In this document: positions 36,078 through 44,418 of the stretch, piece by piece | Position numbering within the stretch: the first letter of the stretch is position 1 | Layout: every line of letters starts with the position of its first letter | Origin: Pseudomonadota bacterium | GTDB lineage: Bacteria; Desulfobacterota; Syntrophorhabdia; Syntrophorhabdales; Syntrophorhabdaceae | Length of the DNA: 46,033 bases | Direction: 5' to 3' | NCBI GenBank assembly: GCA_026388315.1 | Contig: JAPLKA010000082.1 | Coordinates: forward strand, 1 to 46,033 | Program-made: the position numbers and the translations under genes | The notes under the pieces: model-generated | Seen by the model: the letters and a program-made list of their open reading frames with translations, nothing else | Told to the model about the DNA's origin: nothing | Database searches by the model: none

Positions 36078-37628
36078 ATGCCCGATAAAGTTAAGAGTTT
36101 TTTTTCTATTGATGAAAACTCAGACAACAAGGAACTTTATCTTTTTATTAAAACAAGCGGTAAATCGGAAAGCATTTTTGAAGATATTGAGTTATTTGAT
36201 ATTGAAGGTGGAACTGAAATTGGATTGCCTGATCCAGAAAAACTTGAAGAGGTCCTCGAACAAGAATTTGAAGGTTTTTATGATGACGAGCTAACAAATC
36301 CTATAAGACACTATATACGGGAAATGGGTGCTATGTCTTTACTCACGAGGGAGGGAGAGAAAGAAATTGCCATAAAAATGGAAGAGGCAAAAGAGGAGAT
36401 TAAACAGATTATTCTATCTTTTCCTGGAACAGTTAGGGAGTTACTACATGTTCTCTCTTCTTTAAAAACATCAAGGACAAATATAAAGGATATAACTTTT
36501 GAAGTTGATGATGAAGAAGAGATAGAGATTGAACTGGAATTTCAGAAGGAAAGGGTGGTAACCCTTTTAGAACGTTTGAGAGATATTCACTTACAATATA
36601 AAACGAGCAACAATGGTGGTGTCAAAGAAGAATATTTAAAAAACATCAAATTGATTATTTCTGAAATTAACCTGAGCAATAAACTGATCGATAGGATAGT
36701 CTGGAAGATGAAAAGATATGTTGAAAGGATCTGTAAAATAGAAAGCGATTTGGAACAGTGCCGGAACCATAAGAATGAAGGTGTGGATAAAGAATTGGCT
36801 ACAATTTTCAGGAGGCTGCACAGGATTGAGCAGGAAGTGGGGATTCCCACTGAGGAGCTTAAATATTGTTTGTGCAGAGTTGAGGATGCCGAAAGAAGAT
36901 GGGTTTATGCCAAGAATGAACTGATTAAGGCGAATCTCAGGCTGGTGGTCAGTATCGCAAAGAGATATATAAACAGGGGACTCTCCCTCCTTGATCTTGT
37001 TCAGGAAGGCAACATTGGGTTAATGAAAGCAGTGGACAGGTTCGAATACAGGAGAGGCTACAAGTTCAGCACATATGCTACATGGTGGATAAGGCAGTCA
37101 ATTACAAGGGCAATTGCTGACCAGGCGAGAACAATACGGATACCCGTTCATATGATTGAGACTATTAACAAGATAATTAAAGTTTCCAAAGAACTTGTTC
37201 AAGATTTAGGAAGAGAACCATTTCCCGATGAGATAGCCGAAAGGGTTGGTTTTCCCGTTGAAAAAGTGAGAAAGGTGTTGAGAATTACACGCGAACCAAT
37301 TTCACTTGAAGCGCCCATAAATGATGACGAAGATACACACCTTGCTGATTTTATAGAAGATAAACATTCCAATACGCCACAGGATACGGCAATTTATGAT
37401 GACCTTTACGAACAACTGAATAAAGTCCTTGCCACACTCACACCGAGGGAGGAAAAGGTTGTGCGGATGAGGTTTGGATTAGGTGAAAAATACGATCACA
37501 CTCTAGAGGAGGTTGGACAGTTTTTTGATGTAACAAGAGAGAGGGTGAGGCAGATAGAAGCGAAGGCTCTGAAAAAACTGAAACATCCTGTAAGGGCAAA
37601 ACGATTGAGGTGTTTTGTAGAAGCATAA
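36078..37628 (+). CDS. rpoD: Primary sigma factor RpoD (sigma-70)
   Basis: This 516-residue group 1 sigma factor has region 1.2 near [26 protein letters not shown], an acidic non-conserved region, region 2 [55 protein letters not shown] (2.1-2.4, promoter melting and -10 recognition), region 3 [15 protein letters not shown] and region 4 [16 protein letters not shown] with helix-turn-helix [18 protein letters not shown] (-35 recognition). It ends the rpsU-yqeY-mutS2-dnaG-rpoD operon. No terminator was recognised in the 142 bp that follow. Confidence 0.96.
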   Translation: MPDKVKSFFSIDENSDNKELYLFIKTSGKSESIFEDIELFDIEGGTEIGLPDPEKLEEVLEQEFEGFYDDELTNPIRHYIREMGAMSLLTREGEKEIAIKMEEAKEEIKQIILSFPGTVRELLHVLSSLKTSRTNIKDITFEVDDEEEIEIELEFQKERVVTLLERLRDIHLQYKTSNNGGVKEEYLKNIKLIISEINLSNKLIDRIVWKMKRYVERICKIESDLEQCRNHKNEGVDKELATIFRRLHRIEQEVGIPTEELKYCLCRVEDAERRWVYAKNELIKANLRLVVSIAKRYINRGLSLLDLVQEGNIGLMKAVDRFEYRRGYKFSTYATWWIRQSITRAIADQARTIRIPVHMIETINKIIKVSKELVQDLGREPFPDEIAERVGFPVEKVRKVLRITREPISLEAPINDDEDTHLADFIEDKHSNTPQDTAIYDDLYEQLNKVLATLTPREEKVVRMRFGLGEKYDHTLEEVGQFFDVTRERVRQIEAKALKKLKHPVRAKRLRCFVEA

Positions 37629-37697
37629 AAATAGTTTATTATCACCAACCTTTTTTATTCTTATAAATTTGATGACAATCAGCGGTGGAATTTTTGC

Positions 37698-37727
37698 TTG
37701 ACAAAGATTGCATTTTTTAAATATTGT
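37698..37727 (+). promoter_or_regulatory. Promoter of the acyl-CoA dehydrogenase/FixABCX operon
   Basis: A perfect TTGACA (37698-37703), an 18-bp spacer and TATTGT (37722-37727) lie 43 bp before the ATG at 37771. The palindrome TTGTATACAA (37724-37733) overlaps the -10 and could be an operator. A strong AAAGGAGG ribosome site follows. Confidence 0.5.
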
Positions 37728-37770
37728 ATACAAAATTTTGATTTAACTTTTCCCCCAAAGGAGGCCAGTT

Positions 37771-38919
37771 ATGGATTTCAAATTGACAGAGGAACAAGAG
37801 TTTTTTAAAAAAACGATAGCAGATACTATTGACAGAATAGTTGTTCCAAAGTCACAAGAAATAGACGAAAAGGATGAATTTCCATGGGAAGTCTGGAAAG
37901 AGTTTACATCTCTTGGTTATCTCGGACTCCGTTACCCGGAGGAGATAGGTGGAATGAATGCCGATAAGATAATGAGTATGGTTTTTTATGAAGAGATTGC
38001 AAGGGGGTCGGTCGGTTTTGCCCAGAGTGTAATTATGAATATCCTCATGGGGACATATTTTGTTTACAGGTTTGGCAGCGATGCAATCAAGGAGAGATGT
38101 CTTTATCCTGCGATGAGAGGGGAAAAGATTTCTACTATGTGTTTTACTGAAGACCAGTCTGGTTCTGACCTCGGAGCAACAAGGACTACCGCGGTTAAAG
38201 ATGGGGATGGCTGGAGGATCAATGGAACGAAGATGTGGATAACGAACGGGCCAATATGCAATTTTTGTACTGTCCTTGCCACTACAGATGCATCTAAAGG
38301 TTTAAAGGGTCTCAATTTCTTTTTAGTGGAAAAAGGAACACCAGGATTTTCAAGTGGCCAGATTATTCATAAACTTGGATGTAGGGGCACGGTTACCGGT
38401 GAGCTTGTGTTTGATAACGTATGGGTTCCAAATGAAAATTTGTTAGGTGAAGAACTTGGAAAAGGTGTATATTATGTGGGCGATATACTCGATGAAGTGA
38501 GGCTTATGACTGGAGCAATGGCGCTTGGTATTGCGAAAGGTGCTTATGCTGAGGCGCTTGAGTTTTCAAAAAAGAGAGTTGCCTTTGGTCAGCCCATAGG
38601 AAATTATCAGTTAATAAGAGAAAAATTTGCAGAGATGGATACACTCATGAATGCAGCGAGACTTATGATAAACTATGGAGCCTGGCTATTGGAAAATAGT
38701 ATGGATTGTAGAATAATAGCCGCGGAAGCAAAAATGTATGCTACCGAGGTATGCCTTAAGGTGGTTGATGAGCTGACAAGAATTTATGGTGCCAATGCCT
38801 TTGCATATGAGTATACCCCTCAAAGGTATTTCAGGGATGCACGTTTTCTCCTTTACGGAGGAGGAACACATGAAGTGTTAAAGGATTTTATTGGCAGGAC
38901 GATAATCGGAAAATTGTAA
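37771..38919 (+). CDS. Acyl-CoA dehydrogenase family flavoenzyme
   Basis: This 382-residue enzyme would introduce a double bond into an acyl-CoA and pass electrons to the ETF encoded next. It has LGLRYPEEIGG, the FAD-binding CFTEDQSGSDLGATRTTA, WITNGPICNFC, KRVAFGQPIGNYQLI and TRIYGANAFAYEYTPQRYFRDARF. The usual catalytic Glu motif near the C-terminus (Y/G-E-G-T) reads GGGT in LLYGGGTHEV, so the base must lie elsewhere or the chemistry differs. Some acyl-CoA dehydrogenase subfamilies do place it elsewhere. It leads the operon, 84 bp before etfB. The substrate is unknown. The FixABCX partner suggests a low-potential or energetically difficult oxidation. Confidence 0.9.
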   Translation: MDFKLTEEQEFFKKTIADTIDRIVVPKSQEIDEKDEFPWEVWKEFTSLGYLGLRYPEEIGGMNADKIMSMVFYEEIARGSVGFAQSVIMNILMGTYFVYRFGSDAIKERCLYPAMRGEKISTMCFTEDQSGSDLGATRTTAVKDGDGWRINGTKMWITNGPICNFCTVLATTDASKGLKGLNFFLVEKGTPGFSSGQIIHKLGCRGTVTGELVFDNVWVPNENLLGEELGKGVYYVGDILDEVRLMTGAMALGIAKGAYAEALEFSKKRVAFGQPIGNYQLIREKFAEMDTLMNAARLMINYGAWLLENSMDCRIIAAEAKMYATEVCLKVVDELTRIYGANAFAYEYTPQRYFRDARFLLYGGGTHEVLKDFIGRTIIGKL

Positions 38920-39003
38920 TTATGAATTTCGGATTATACATTGCGGAATTAAACCCAGAAATATGAAATTAAAAATTGAAATTGATAACAGGAGGCTGGT
39001 TAA

Positions 39004-39798
39004 GTGAACATTTTGGTTTGTATTAAACAGGTTGCTGATACTGAGGCACGAATATTACTTAAAAGTGACAAAAAATCCTTAGAGATTGAAAACAAGTATA
39101 ACATGAATTTTTTTGACGAATTTGCTGTTGAGGAAGCAATACGGATCAAAAGCAAAATCAAAGACAGCCAGATCACAGTATGTACATATGGTACAAAAAA
39201 AGCTGTTGAGGCGTTGCGTACAGCAATAGCAATGGGGGCAGACAGAGCTTTCTTGTTGGATAACACAGGTTTGGACAGTGACGACCCGCTAATAATATCA
39301 AAAATACTTGCAAATTTTGCAAAGCAGGAAGGATTCGATTTGATATTCTGTGGCAGGCAGGCAATCGACGATGAAAACGCAAATATCGGTGCCATGATAG
39401 CTGAATTGTTAGGCATACCTCACGTGAGTGCTATCTTGAAATTTGATATCATTGATGAGAAAAAGGTGAGAGTCGAAAGTGAAATAGAAGGTGGCAAAGA
39501 AACATTAGAAGTTCAGTTGCCGGCTCTATTCACCACTCAAAAGGGAATTAATGAGCCAAGGGTGCCGTTAATTACAGGCGTTATGAAGGCCATGAAGGCC
39601 AGCATAACTGTTGTAGATCCAAGCACTTTTGAGGGATTATCCAAAGAGTTGATAGACATGACTGCTTCAAAAATATCGGTATTAACATACGAGACACCTA
39701 AGGGAAGACCTGCAGTCAAAATTGTTGATGGTGAGACCCCTGGAGAGAAAGTAAAATCTCTTATAAAGATTTTAAAAGAAGAAGCAAAAGCATTATAG
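39004..39798 (+). CDS. etfB: Electron transfer flavoprotein beta subunit (FixA/EtfB)
   Basis: This 264-residue ETF beta subunit starts at GTG 39004 behind AACAGGAGG. Family motifs are NILVCIKQVADTEARI, NFFDEFAVEEAIRIK, AIAMGADRAFLLD, LIFCGRQAIDDENANIGAMIAELLGIPHV and VQLPALFTTQKGINEPRVP. It binds the alpha subunit and, in the bifurcating FixAB type, a second FAD near the NADH site. The fixC and fixX genes downstream favour the FixAB class over simple housekeeping ETF. The gap to etfA is 15 bp. Confidence 0.94.
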   Translation: MNILVCIKQVADTEARILLKSDKKSLEIENKYNMNFFDEFAVEEAIRIKSKIKDSQITVCTYGTKKAVEALRTAIAMGADRAFLLDNTGLDSDDPLIISKILANFAKQEGFDLIFCGRQAIDDENANIGAMIAELLGIPHVSAILKFDIIDEKKVRVESEIEGGKETLEVQLPALFTTQKGINEPRVPLITGVMKAMKASITVVDPSTFEGLSKELIDMTASKISVLTYETPKGRPAVKIVDGETPGEKVKSLIKILKEEAKAL

Positions 39799-39813
39799 AG
39801 AGGAGACTAAAAC

Positions 39814-40794
39814 ATGTTCAAAGATATATTTGTATTTATAGAATGCAAAGAAGGGTCCATAAGGAAAGTATCGTTTGAATTACTGTCTAAAGCAAAGGAG
39901 ATATCAGAAAAATCATTATCGACTGTGTATGCAGTGATTATTGGTAATGACATAGTAGCGGCTGCAAATCAACTGAAAGAATTTGCAGATAAGGTTATAG
40001 TTGTTAATAATGAGAAATTAAAAAATTACAGATGGGATATTTTTACACACGTTATGGAGCAGTTAATAAAAAAGTATAAACCTTACGCTGTATTTGGTGC
40101 ATCGACTATTACAGGCAAAGATATTTTCCCGAGGTTAGCTGCAAAATTTAATGGAGCTATTGTATCTGATGCGGTCGGTGCTGTTTTTGACGGAGAAAGC
40201 ATAAAGATCAAAAAACCACTCTTCGGTGGAAAAATTATCTCATGGATCGTATGTAAAGATGACTCAACTTTTTTTGTAACTTTCAGGCCAAACTCATTCC
40301 CTGTCGAAAAGAGATCGTTAAATGGAGAATTGATTGACGAGACGGTAGATGTAGTTGGCGATCCACGAATCAGTTTGATTAGCACAGACAAATCAGGATC
40401 AAAAAAGGTAGATTTGCAGGAAGCAGATTTTATAATCTGCGGTGGCCGTGGTATGAAGGGACCTGAAAATTTTCAGATGCTTGAAGAAATAGCTGGGGTT
40501 ATGGAAGGAAGGGTTGGTGCGTCCCGTGCAGTTGTGGATAGTAAGTGGAGAGACTACAATGATCAGATTGGCAAAAGTGGCAAGACCGTATCTCCAAAAC
40601 TATATATAGGTTGTGGTGTTTCAGGCGCACTCCATCATACAATGGGCATGGATACAGCAAAAGTAATTGTTGCAATAAACAAAGACCCAAATGCCCTTAT
40701 ATTCCAGTATGCTGATTATGGGATAGTAGATGATATTTTTACTATACTGCCAGTATTAAAAGAAGAGCTAATAAAAATAAAACAAGAGGTTTAG
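39814..40794 (+). CDS. etfA: Electron transfer flavoprotein alpha subunit (FixB/EtfA)
   Basis: This 326-residue ETF alpha subunit has a variable N-terminal domain (PYAVFGASTITGKDIFPRLAAKF, GAIVSDAVG) and a strongly conserved C-terminal FAD domain: IICGGRGMKGPENFQMLEEIA, VGASRAVVDSKW, YIGCGVSGALHHTMGM and VIVAINKDPNALIFQYADYGIVDD. No extra N-terminal ferredoxin domain is present. It carries electrons from the acyl-CoA dehydrogenase toward FixC. It ends 12 bp before fixC. Confidence 0.95.
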   Translation: MFKDIFVFIECKEGSIRKVSFELLSKAKEISEKSLSTVYAVIIGNDIVAAANQLKEFADKVIVVNNEKLKNYRWDIFTHVMEQLIKKYKPYAVFGASTITGKDIFPRLAAKFNGAIVSDAVGAVFDGESIKIKKPLFGGKIISWIVCKDDSTFFVTFRPNSFPVEKRSLNGELIDETVDVVGDPRISLISTDKSGSKKVDLQEADFIICGGRGMKGPENFQMLEEIAGVMEGRVGASRAVVDSKWRDYNDQIGKSGKTVSPKLYIGCGVSGALHHTMGMDTAKVIVAINKDPNALIFQYADYGIVDDIFTILPVLKEELIKIKQEV

Positions 40795-40806
40795 AAGAGG
40801 CTTGGC

Positions 40807-42096
40807 ATGGATAAAATTGATGCTGTAATTGTGGGAGGGGGGCTCTCAGGATTATCCTGTGCATATAAACTTGCTGAAAAAGACATGCAAGTTATAGTTG
40901 TGGAAAGAGGTGATTTCCCGGGCAGTAAAAATGTAACAGGTGGAAGACTTTATCTCGAACCGATAAAATCAATCGTTGGAGACATGCTTGATGGTGCCCC
41001 TTTCGAGAGAAAAGTAGTAAGGGAAAGATGGAGTCTATTGGGTGACGACAATTCAATTAGTATTGATTTCACTGGTGAAAGATTTAAACAGACAAATCAC
41101 AGCTATACCATTTTAAGAGCATACTTTGACAGGTGGCTATCTGAAAAGCTGATTGAAAAAGGTGTTTATGTAATACCTAAATACAGAGTCGATGACCTTT
41201 TATGGGAAGGAGATACTATAGTTGGAGTAAGAGCCGGTGAAGAAGAGATATATGCAAATGTAGTTATAGCATCTGATGGTGTTCTTTCTTTTATGGCCGA
41301 AAAGGCTGGACTTAAACAGAAGATGAAACCGAAGAATTATGCTGTTGGTATCAAAGAAGTCATTGAGCTATCAGAAGAAAAAATCAATGACCGATTCAAT
41401 GTTGATATCAACGAAGGTTGTGCTCATCTTTTTATTGGTGATGTTACAAAGGGCATGTTCGGTGGAGGTTTTTTATATACAAATAAAGAAACAGTATCTC
41501 TTGGTATAGTTGTCGGGATTAAAGCGTTTATAGAAAAGACGCCAACTATTGAGGCTCATGCCTTGATGGATGATTTTAAGGATAGATATGAAGTAGGTAG
41601 GCTGATTGACGGTGGAAGTCTTGTTGAATATTCTGCGCATATAATACCTGAAGCTGGTTATAATGGTATATCTAAACTTTACGGGAATGGTATTATAGTT
41701 ACAGGCGATGCTGCAGGTTTTGCATTAAACATGGGGGTAACGGTAAGAGGAATGGAGTTTGCGATTGCATCTGGAATTATCGCGGCTGAGTCAGTAATAA
41801 AGGCAAAAGAAGCCGAAGACTATTCAGAGAAAACACTTGCCTATTATGAAAGTAAATTGCGCGAGACTTTCGTCTTAAAGGATCTTTATACATGCAAGGA
41901 TATACCGGCATTTCTTGACAATGATTCTTTTTTTTCTTTCTACCCGAAATCTTTTCCCGATCTGGTTGAGAAGATTATGTGGTTTGGCGAAGAGCCAAAA
42001 GGAAGAATTGGAAAATCTTTGTGGGGTGAGATGAAGGCATCCGGTTTATTAAGCTTTAAAAGATTAAAAGAACTTTACACATTAAAAAACTTATAG
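40807..42096 (+). CDS. fixC: FixC-type ETF:quinone oxidoreductase flavoprotein
   Basis: This 429-residue FAD protein of the GG-reductase/ETF-QO group has the dinucleotide loop VIVGGGLSGLSCAYKLAEK, VERGDFPGSKNVTGGRLY, VVIASDGVLSFMAEKAGL, VTGDAAGFALNMGVTVRGME and the C-terminal FAFLDNDSFF-like segment before FixX. With FixX it replaces the iron-sulfur part of mitochondrial ETF-QO, which is one polypeptide. In FixABCX of nitrogen fixers this protein links quinone to electron bifurcation. Here no nif genes are seen and the acyl-CoA dehydrogenase in the operon points to acyl-CoA oxidation. It may be a peripheral inner-membrane protein. Confidence 0.93.
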   Translation: MDKIDAVIVGGGLSGLSCAYKLAEKDMQVIVVERGDFPGSKNVTGGRLYLEPIKSIVGDMLDGAPFERKVVRERWSLLGDDNSISIDFTGERFKQTNHSYTILRAYFDRWLSEKLIEKGVYVIPKYRVDDLLWEGDTIVGVRAGEEEIYANVVIASDGVLSFMAEKAGLKQKMKPKNYAVGIKEVIELSEEKINDRFNVDINEGCAHLFIGDVTKGMFGGGFLYTNKETVSLGIVVGIKAFIEKTPTIEAHALMDDFKDRYEVGRLIDGGSLVEYSAHIIPEAGYNGISKLYGNGIIVTGDAAGFALNMGVTVRGMEFAIASGIIAAESVIKAKEAEDYSEKTLAYYESKLRETFVLKDLYTCKDIPAFLDNDSFFSFYPKSFPDLVEKIMWFGEEPKGRIGKSLWGEMKASGLLSFKRLKELYTLKNL

Positions 42097-42103
42097 GTGT
42101 AAT

Positions 42104-42382
42104 ATGAGAGTTGATGAAAAGCTTACCATTGATGCATTTAAGACAGACAGGGAAAGCCATATAAAAATAAATCATGATATCTGTAGAGATAAGTGTAAAA
42201 TTAAATATTGTCTTTTTATCTGCCCCGGCCATCTTTATACTTTAAATGAAGAAAACAATGAGGTTGTTGTTGAATTTGCAGGGTGCCTCGAATGCGGAAC
42301 ATGCAAGATTGCTTGTATCGAAGGCGCTATAGAATGGATTTATCCAAGAGGAGATTACGGGGTTCAATATAGATACGGATAA
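42104..42382 (+). CDS. fixX: FixX-type ferredoxin-like protein
   Basis: This 92-residue iron-sulfur protein has CRDKCKIKYCLFICP in its first half and CLECGTCKIACIEGAIEW in the second, then the typical end YPRGDYGVQYRYG. The layout fits FixX, which supports FixC in passing electrons to or from quinone. It starts seven bases after fixC and ends the operon. The 145 bp after it (42383-42527) hold no gene and are AT-rich. Confidence 0.93.
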   Translation: MRVDEKLTIDAFKTDRESHIKINHDICRDKCKIKYCLFICPGHLYTLNEENNEVVVEFAGCLECGTCKIACIEGAIEWIYPRGDYGVQYRYG

Positions 42383-42601
42383 AGTTAATTGCATAAAAAT
42401 GTTTTCTCATTTTAACTTTAAAAAAAACTGCATTGTTTATAAATCAGAATAAATATAAATTACTTCGATTAGATATATAGCTGAACTGACATTAAACGAT
42501 AATAATTGTTATGTAAACAAAGAAAGGTGGTACGGATAAGTGAGGTGGTCAAGTTCTTTCATACAATACCCAACAGGTTTTAAGTGGTTCGCCGCTCCGG
42601 T

Positions 42602-43606
42602 TCATACTGCATCCTTCATCTTCGGCAGCGTACTCCAATAAACCTCATCCGGGGTCCTGTCGTCAAGACCCTGATGCCGCCTCCATACATTTTTTTGATT
42701 AAAAAACTTCTTAAGCTCCTTTTTCGCATCAGTGATTGATTCATACGCCTTGATGTACATTTCTTCATATTTGACTGTCTTCCAGAGACGTTCAATAAAT
42801 ATGTTGTCTCTCCAGCGACCCTGTCCGTCCATGCTGATCCCGATGTTGAGCCTGTAGGAAAAGTCCCCAAGTAATTTCTTGGGTGGGATGTAAAAATGGA
42901 TGACTTCACAGAATGCTCTACAATCGACGATTTCATACTTGGGAAGGACAAATGACTCACAAAAAAATAGTCTTTAATCGTTTCGGGGCGCTGTTAGGGG
43001 TTTTTCTACAGGCTCGTTGTGGTCAATGAGAATCTTTGTAAACTCCAGAGATGTAAACTGACTCCCCTGGTCGGTATTGAATATGTAGGGTGTTCCGTAT
43101 TTCTGTATCGCTTCCTCAAGGGCTTCTATGCAGAATGACACGTCTAATGTGTTTGACAACCTCCAGGACAAGACTTTTCTGCTTGCCCAGTCCATAATGG
43201 CTATGAGATAGCAAAAGCCTTTTGCCATGGGGATGTATGTGATATCCGAGCACCACACGGCATTAACCTCCGTGATGTCGAGTCCACGGAGGAGGTAGGG
43301 ATAGATCTTATGCTCGGGATGGGATTTAGAGAGACGAGGCTTTTTGTAAAGTGCCTCTATGCCCATCTTTCGCATGAGGGTTCTTACGTGGGTTCTTCCT
43401 GTCTTATGGCCTTTATTCCAGAGCTCATTCCTCATGCTCCGTGAACCAAGGTAGAGGTGGTCGAGATGAAGCTTGTCGATGAGACGCATGAGTTCTCTGT
43501 CCTTGTCGCTTACCGGATGAGGTGTGTAATAGACACCACCTGACCGGGAGAGTTGTAATATATGGCACTGCTTTGTTATAGACAATGGATGGTCCTTGTT
43601 GATCAT
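42602..43606 (-). pseudogene. IS3-family transposase OrfB, interrupted by a small inverted-repeat element
   Basis: This is an rve-type integrase domain with the first two acidic residues in NAVWCSDITYIPMAKG and FNTDQGSQFTSLEF, and the final Glu region RWRDNIFIERLWKTVKYEEMY. Translation from 43606 reads ILIDHN, then runs into foreign sequence and a stop near 42974. If bases 42848-43015 and one copy of GTT are removed, it reads DHN-IGISMDGQGRWRDN without a break. The insertion plus duplication is 171 bp, so the frame is kept and only internal stops break the gene. Its ATG overlaps the orfA stop (ATGA). Confidence 0.88.
42848..43015. mobile_element. 168-bp MITE-like element with 15-bp-class terminal inverted repeats
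   Basis: The ends are GAGCCTGTAGGAAAA (42848-42862) and TTTTTCTACAGGCTC (43001-43015), inverted with one mismatch, and both continue into CCCC/GGGG words. GTT flanks both sides (42845-42847 and 43016-43018) as a 3-bp target duplication. It has no coding capacity, so it would need a transposase supplied from elsewhere. It sits precisely inside IS3 orfB. Confidence 0.8.
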
Positions 43607-43905
43607 TTCATTGCGCCCGGTTCGGCTATGCGCCCGAGCGCGACTGATAAAAAATTGTTTTCCATCGTAAGCTGCCCGATCTTGGCATGAAGTTCCTTTA
43701 CGTACGGTGCTTTCTCTGAGTTTTTTCCTTTGTCGAAGACTTCTGGTGCCTTCTCAAGAAGAAGTTTCTTCCACTCCGCGATCTGGTTGGGATGCACCCG
43801 AAACCGTTCTGCCAGCTCCACTAATGTCCGCTCTCCTTTAATTGCCTCCAGTGCTACTTTTGCCTTAAATGCTGCTCCATGATTCCTTCTTGGTCTTTTT
43901 GCCAT
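43603..43905 (-). CDS. IS3-family transposase OrfA
   Basis: This 100-residue helix-turn-helix protein starts at ATG 43905, which has AAAGGAG upstream (an earlier in-frame start at 43950 lacks one). The motif [51 protein letters not shown] and the leucine-zipper-like tail [20 protein letters not shown] are typical. It binds the IS ends. Normally it is fused to OrfB by a -1 shift. Here the frames overlap by ATGA, so re-initiation is also possible. OrfB is broken, so the element is probably immobile on its own. Confidence 0.9.
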   Translation of the reverse strand: MAKRPRRNHGAAFKAKVALEAIKGERTLVELAERFRVHPNQIAEWKKLLLEKAPEVFDKGKNSEKAPYVKELHAKIGQLTMENNFLSVALGRIAEPGAMK

Positions 43906-43984
43906 TTTGCTGCTCCTTTCTATTGTTTTAGTATAGAGCAGCTTAACCACCTATGTCACTGTCCAGTTTTGTGAGACTGTTTTT

Positions 43985-44039
43985 GTTTATGGATATTGCC
44001 ACACTCCCCGTAACTGAGGTTGTGGGAATAAATATATAA
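43985..44039 (+). pseudogene. 3' remnant of a second copy of the MerR-cyclase gene
   Basis: The last 17 codons (FMDIATLPVTEVVGINI and stop) are identical to the end of the intact gene at 44419-45993. The upstream part is absent and the IS3 element lies immediately before it. It is the visible stump of a duplicated gene. Confidence 0.85.
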
Positions 44040-44079
44040 ATAGCACCAAATACAGAAGCAATTTTAAAAATAGAGTATA
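43985..44079 (+). repeat. 95-bp direct repeat, copy 1
   Basis: It is identical at all 95 positions to 45939-46033, from gtttatggat to tagagtata. It covers a gene 3' end plus 40 bp downstream. Copy 2 runs off the window end, so the true length may be greater. Confidence 0.95.
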
Positions 44080-44083
44080 GATT

Positions 44084-44123
44084 TATTAATTATATATTAA
44101 CAATATTAATTATATATTAACAA
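44084..44123 (+). repeat. 20-bp tandem duplication in the spacer
   Basis: TATTAATTATATATTAACAA occurs twice with no gap (44084-44103, 44104-44123). The spacer 44040-44418 is AT-rich and holds no gene other than the regulatory words listed separately. Confidence 0.85.
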
Positions 44124-44261
44124 AACAAATATTATTTTTTGCAGGTAAATATCTTAATGTGTGTGACGGGGCATTTCAACTCGATATATCAATCATTTAT
44201 TAATCATAATTACAATCTATTTTAAACAATTTCTATTAGCTAAACAATTGTATCATTAGAT

Positions 44262-44403
44262 ACTGTCTAAGTATAAAGGGTTAACTGTCTATTTGTACAA
44301 TATACTGTATAAGCAAACATAAAAAAATGTACATAATTGTAATTTTTTACTTGACAAATTATTCAATCTGTATAAATATAGATAGTAGGATAATAACTGT
44401 CTA
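44262..44403 (+). promoter_or_regulatory. Three ACTGTCTA direct repeats around the cyclase-fusion promoter
   Basis: ACTGTCTA occurs at 44262-44269, 44284-44291 and 44396-44403, the last just 15 bp before the ATG. A near copy, ACTGTATA, occurs near 44304. Two lie upstream and one downstream of the TTGACA box, a plausible arrangement for autoregulation by the MerR-type domain. Confidence 0.4.
44351..44379 (+). promoter_or_regulatory. Possible sigma-70-type promoter of the MerR-cyclase gene
   Basis: A perfect TTGACA lies at 44351-44356. The -10 is ambiguous: AT-rich words (tataaatata) stand 14-20 bp downstream. An unusual spacer would fit MerR-type control, but no clear dyad centred on the spacer is visible. 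Confidence 0.35.
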
Positions 44404-44418
44404 AACAAAGGAGTCTTT

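Larger units (their letters stand above)
42528..43984 (-). mobile_element. IS3-family insertion sequence, bounds approximate
   Basis: The unit contains orfA and orfB in the classic IS3 order on the minus strand. Ends with related words face each other: left GGTGGTCAAG near 42552 and, reading inward on the minus strand, GGTGGTTAAG near 43944, each preceded by an AGTGA word. The right tip is either at TGGACAG (43965) or at the edge of the 95-bp repeat (43985). No target duplication was found, so a deletion may have followed insertion. Confidence 0.7.

Noticed and set aside
37771-42382. Nitrogen-fixation fix operon
   Set aside because: No nif or other fix genes are near, and an acyl-CoA dehydrogenase leads the operon, so acyl-CoA oxidation is the better reading.
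44084-44123. CRISPR-like array in the AT-rich spacer
   Set aside because: Only two adjacent 20-bp units with no spacers between them.
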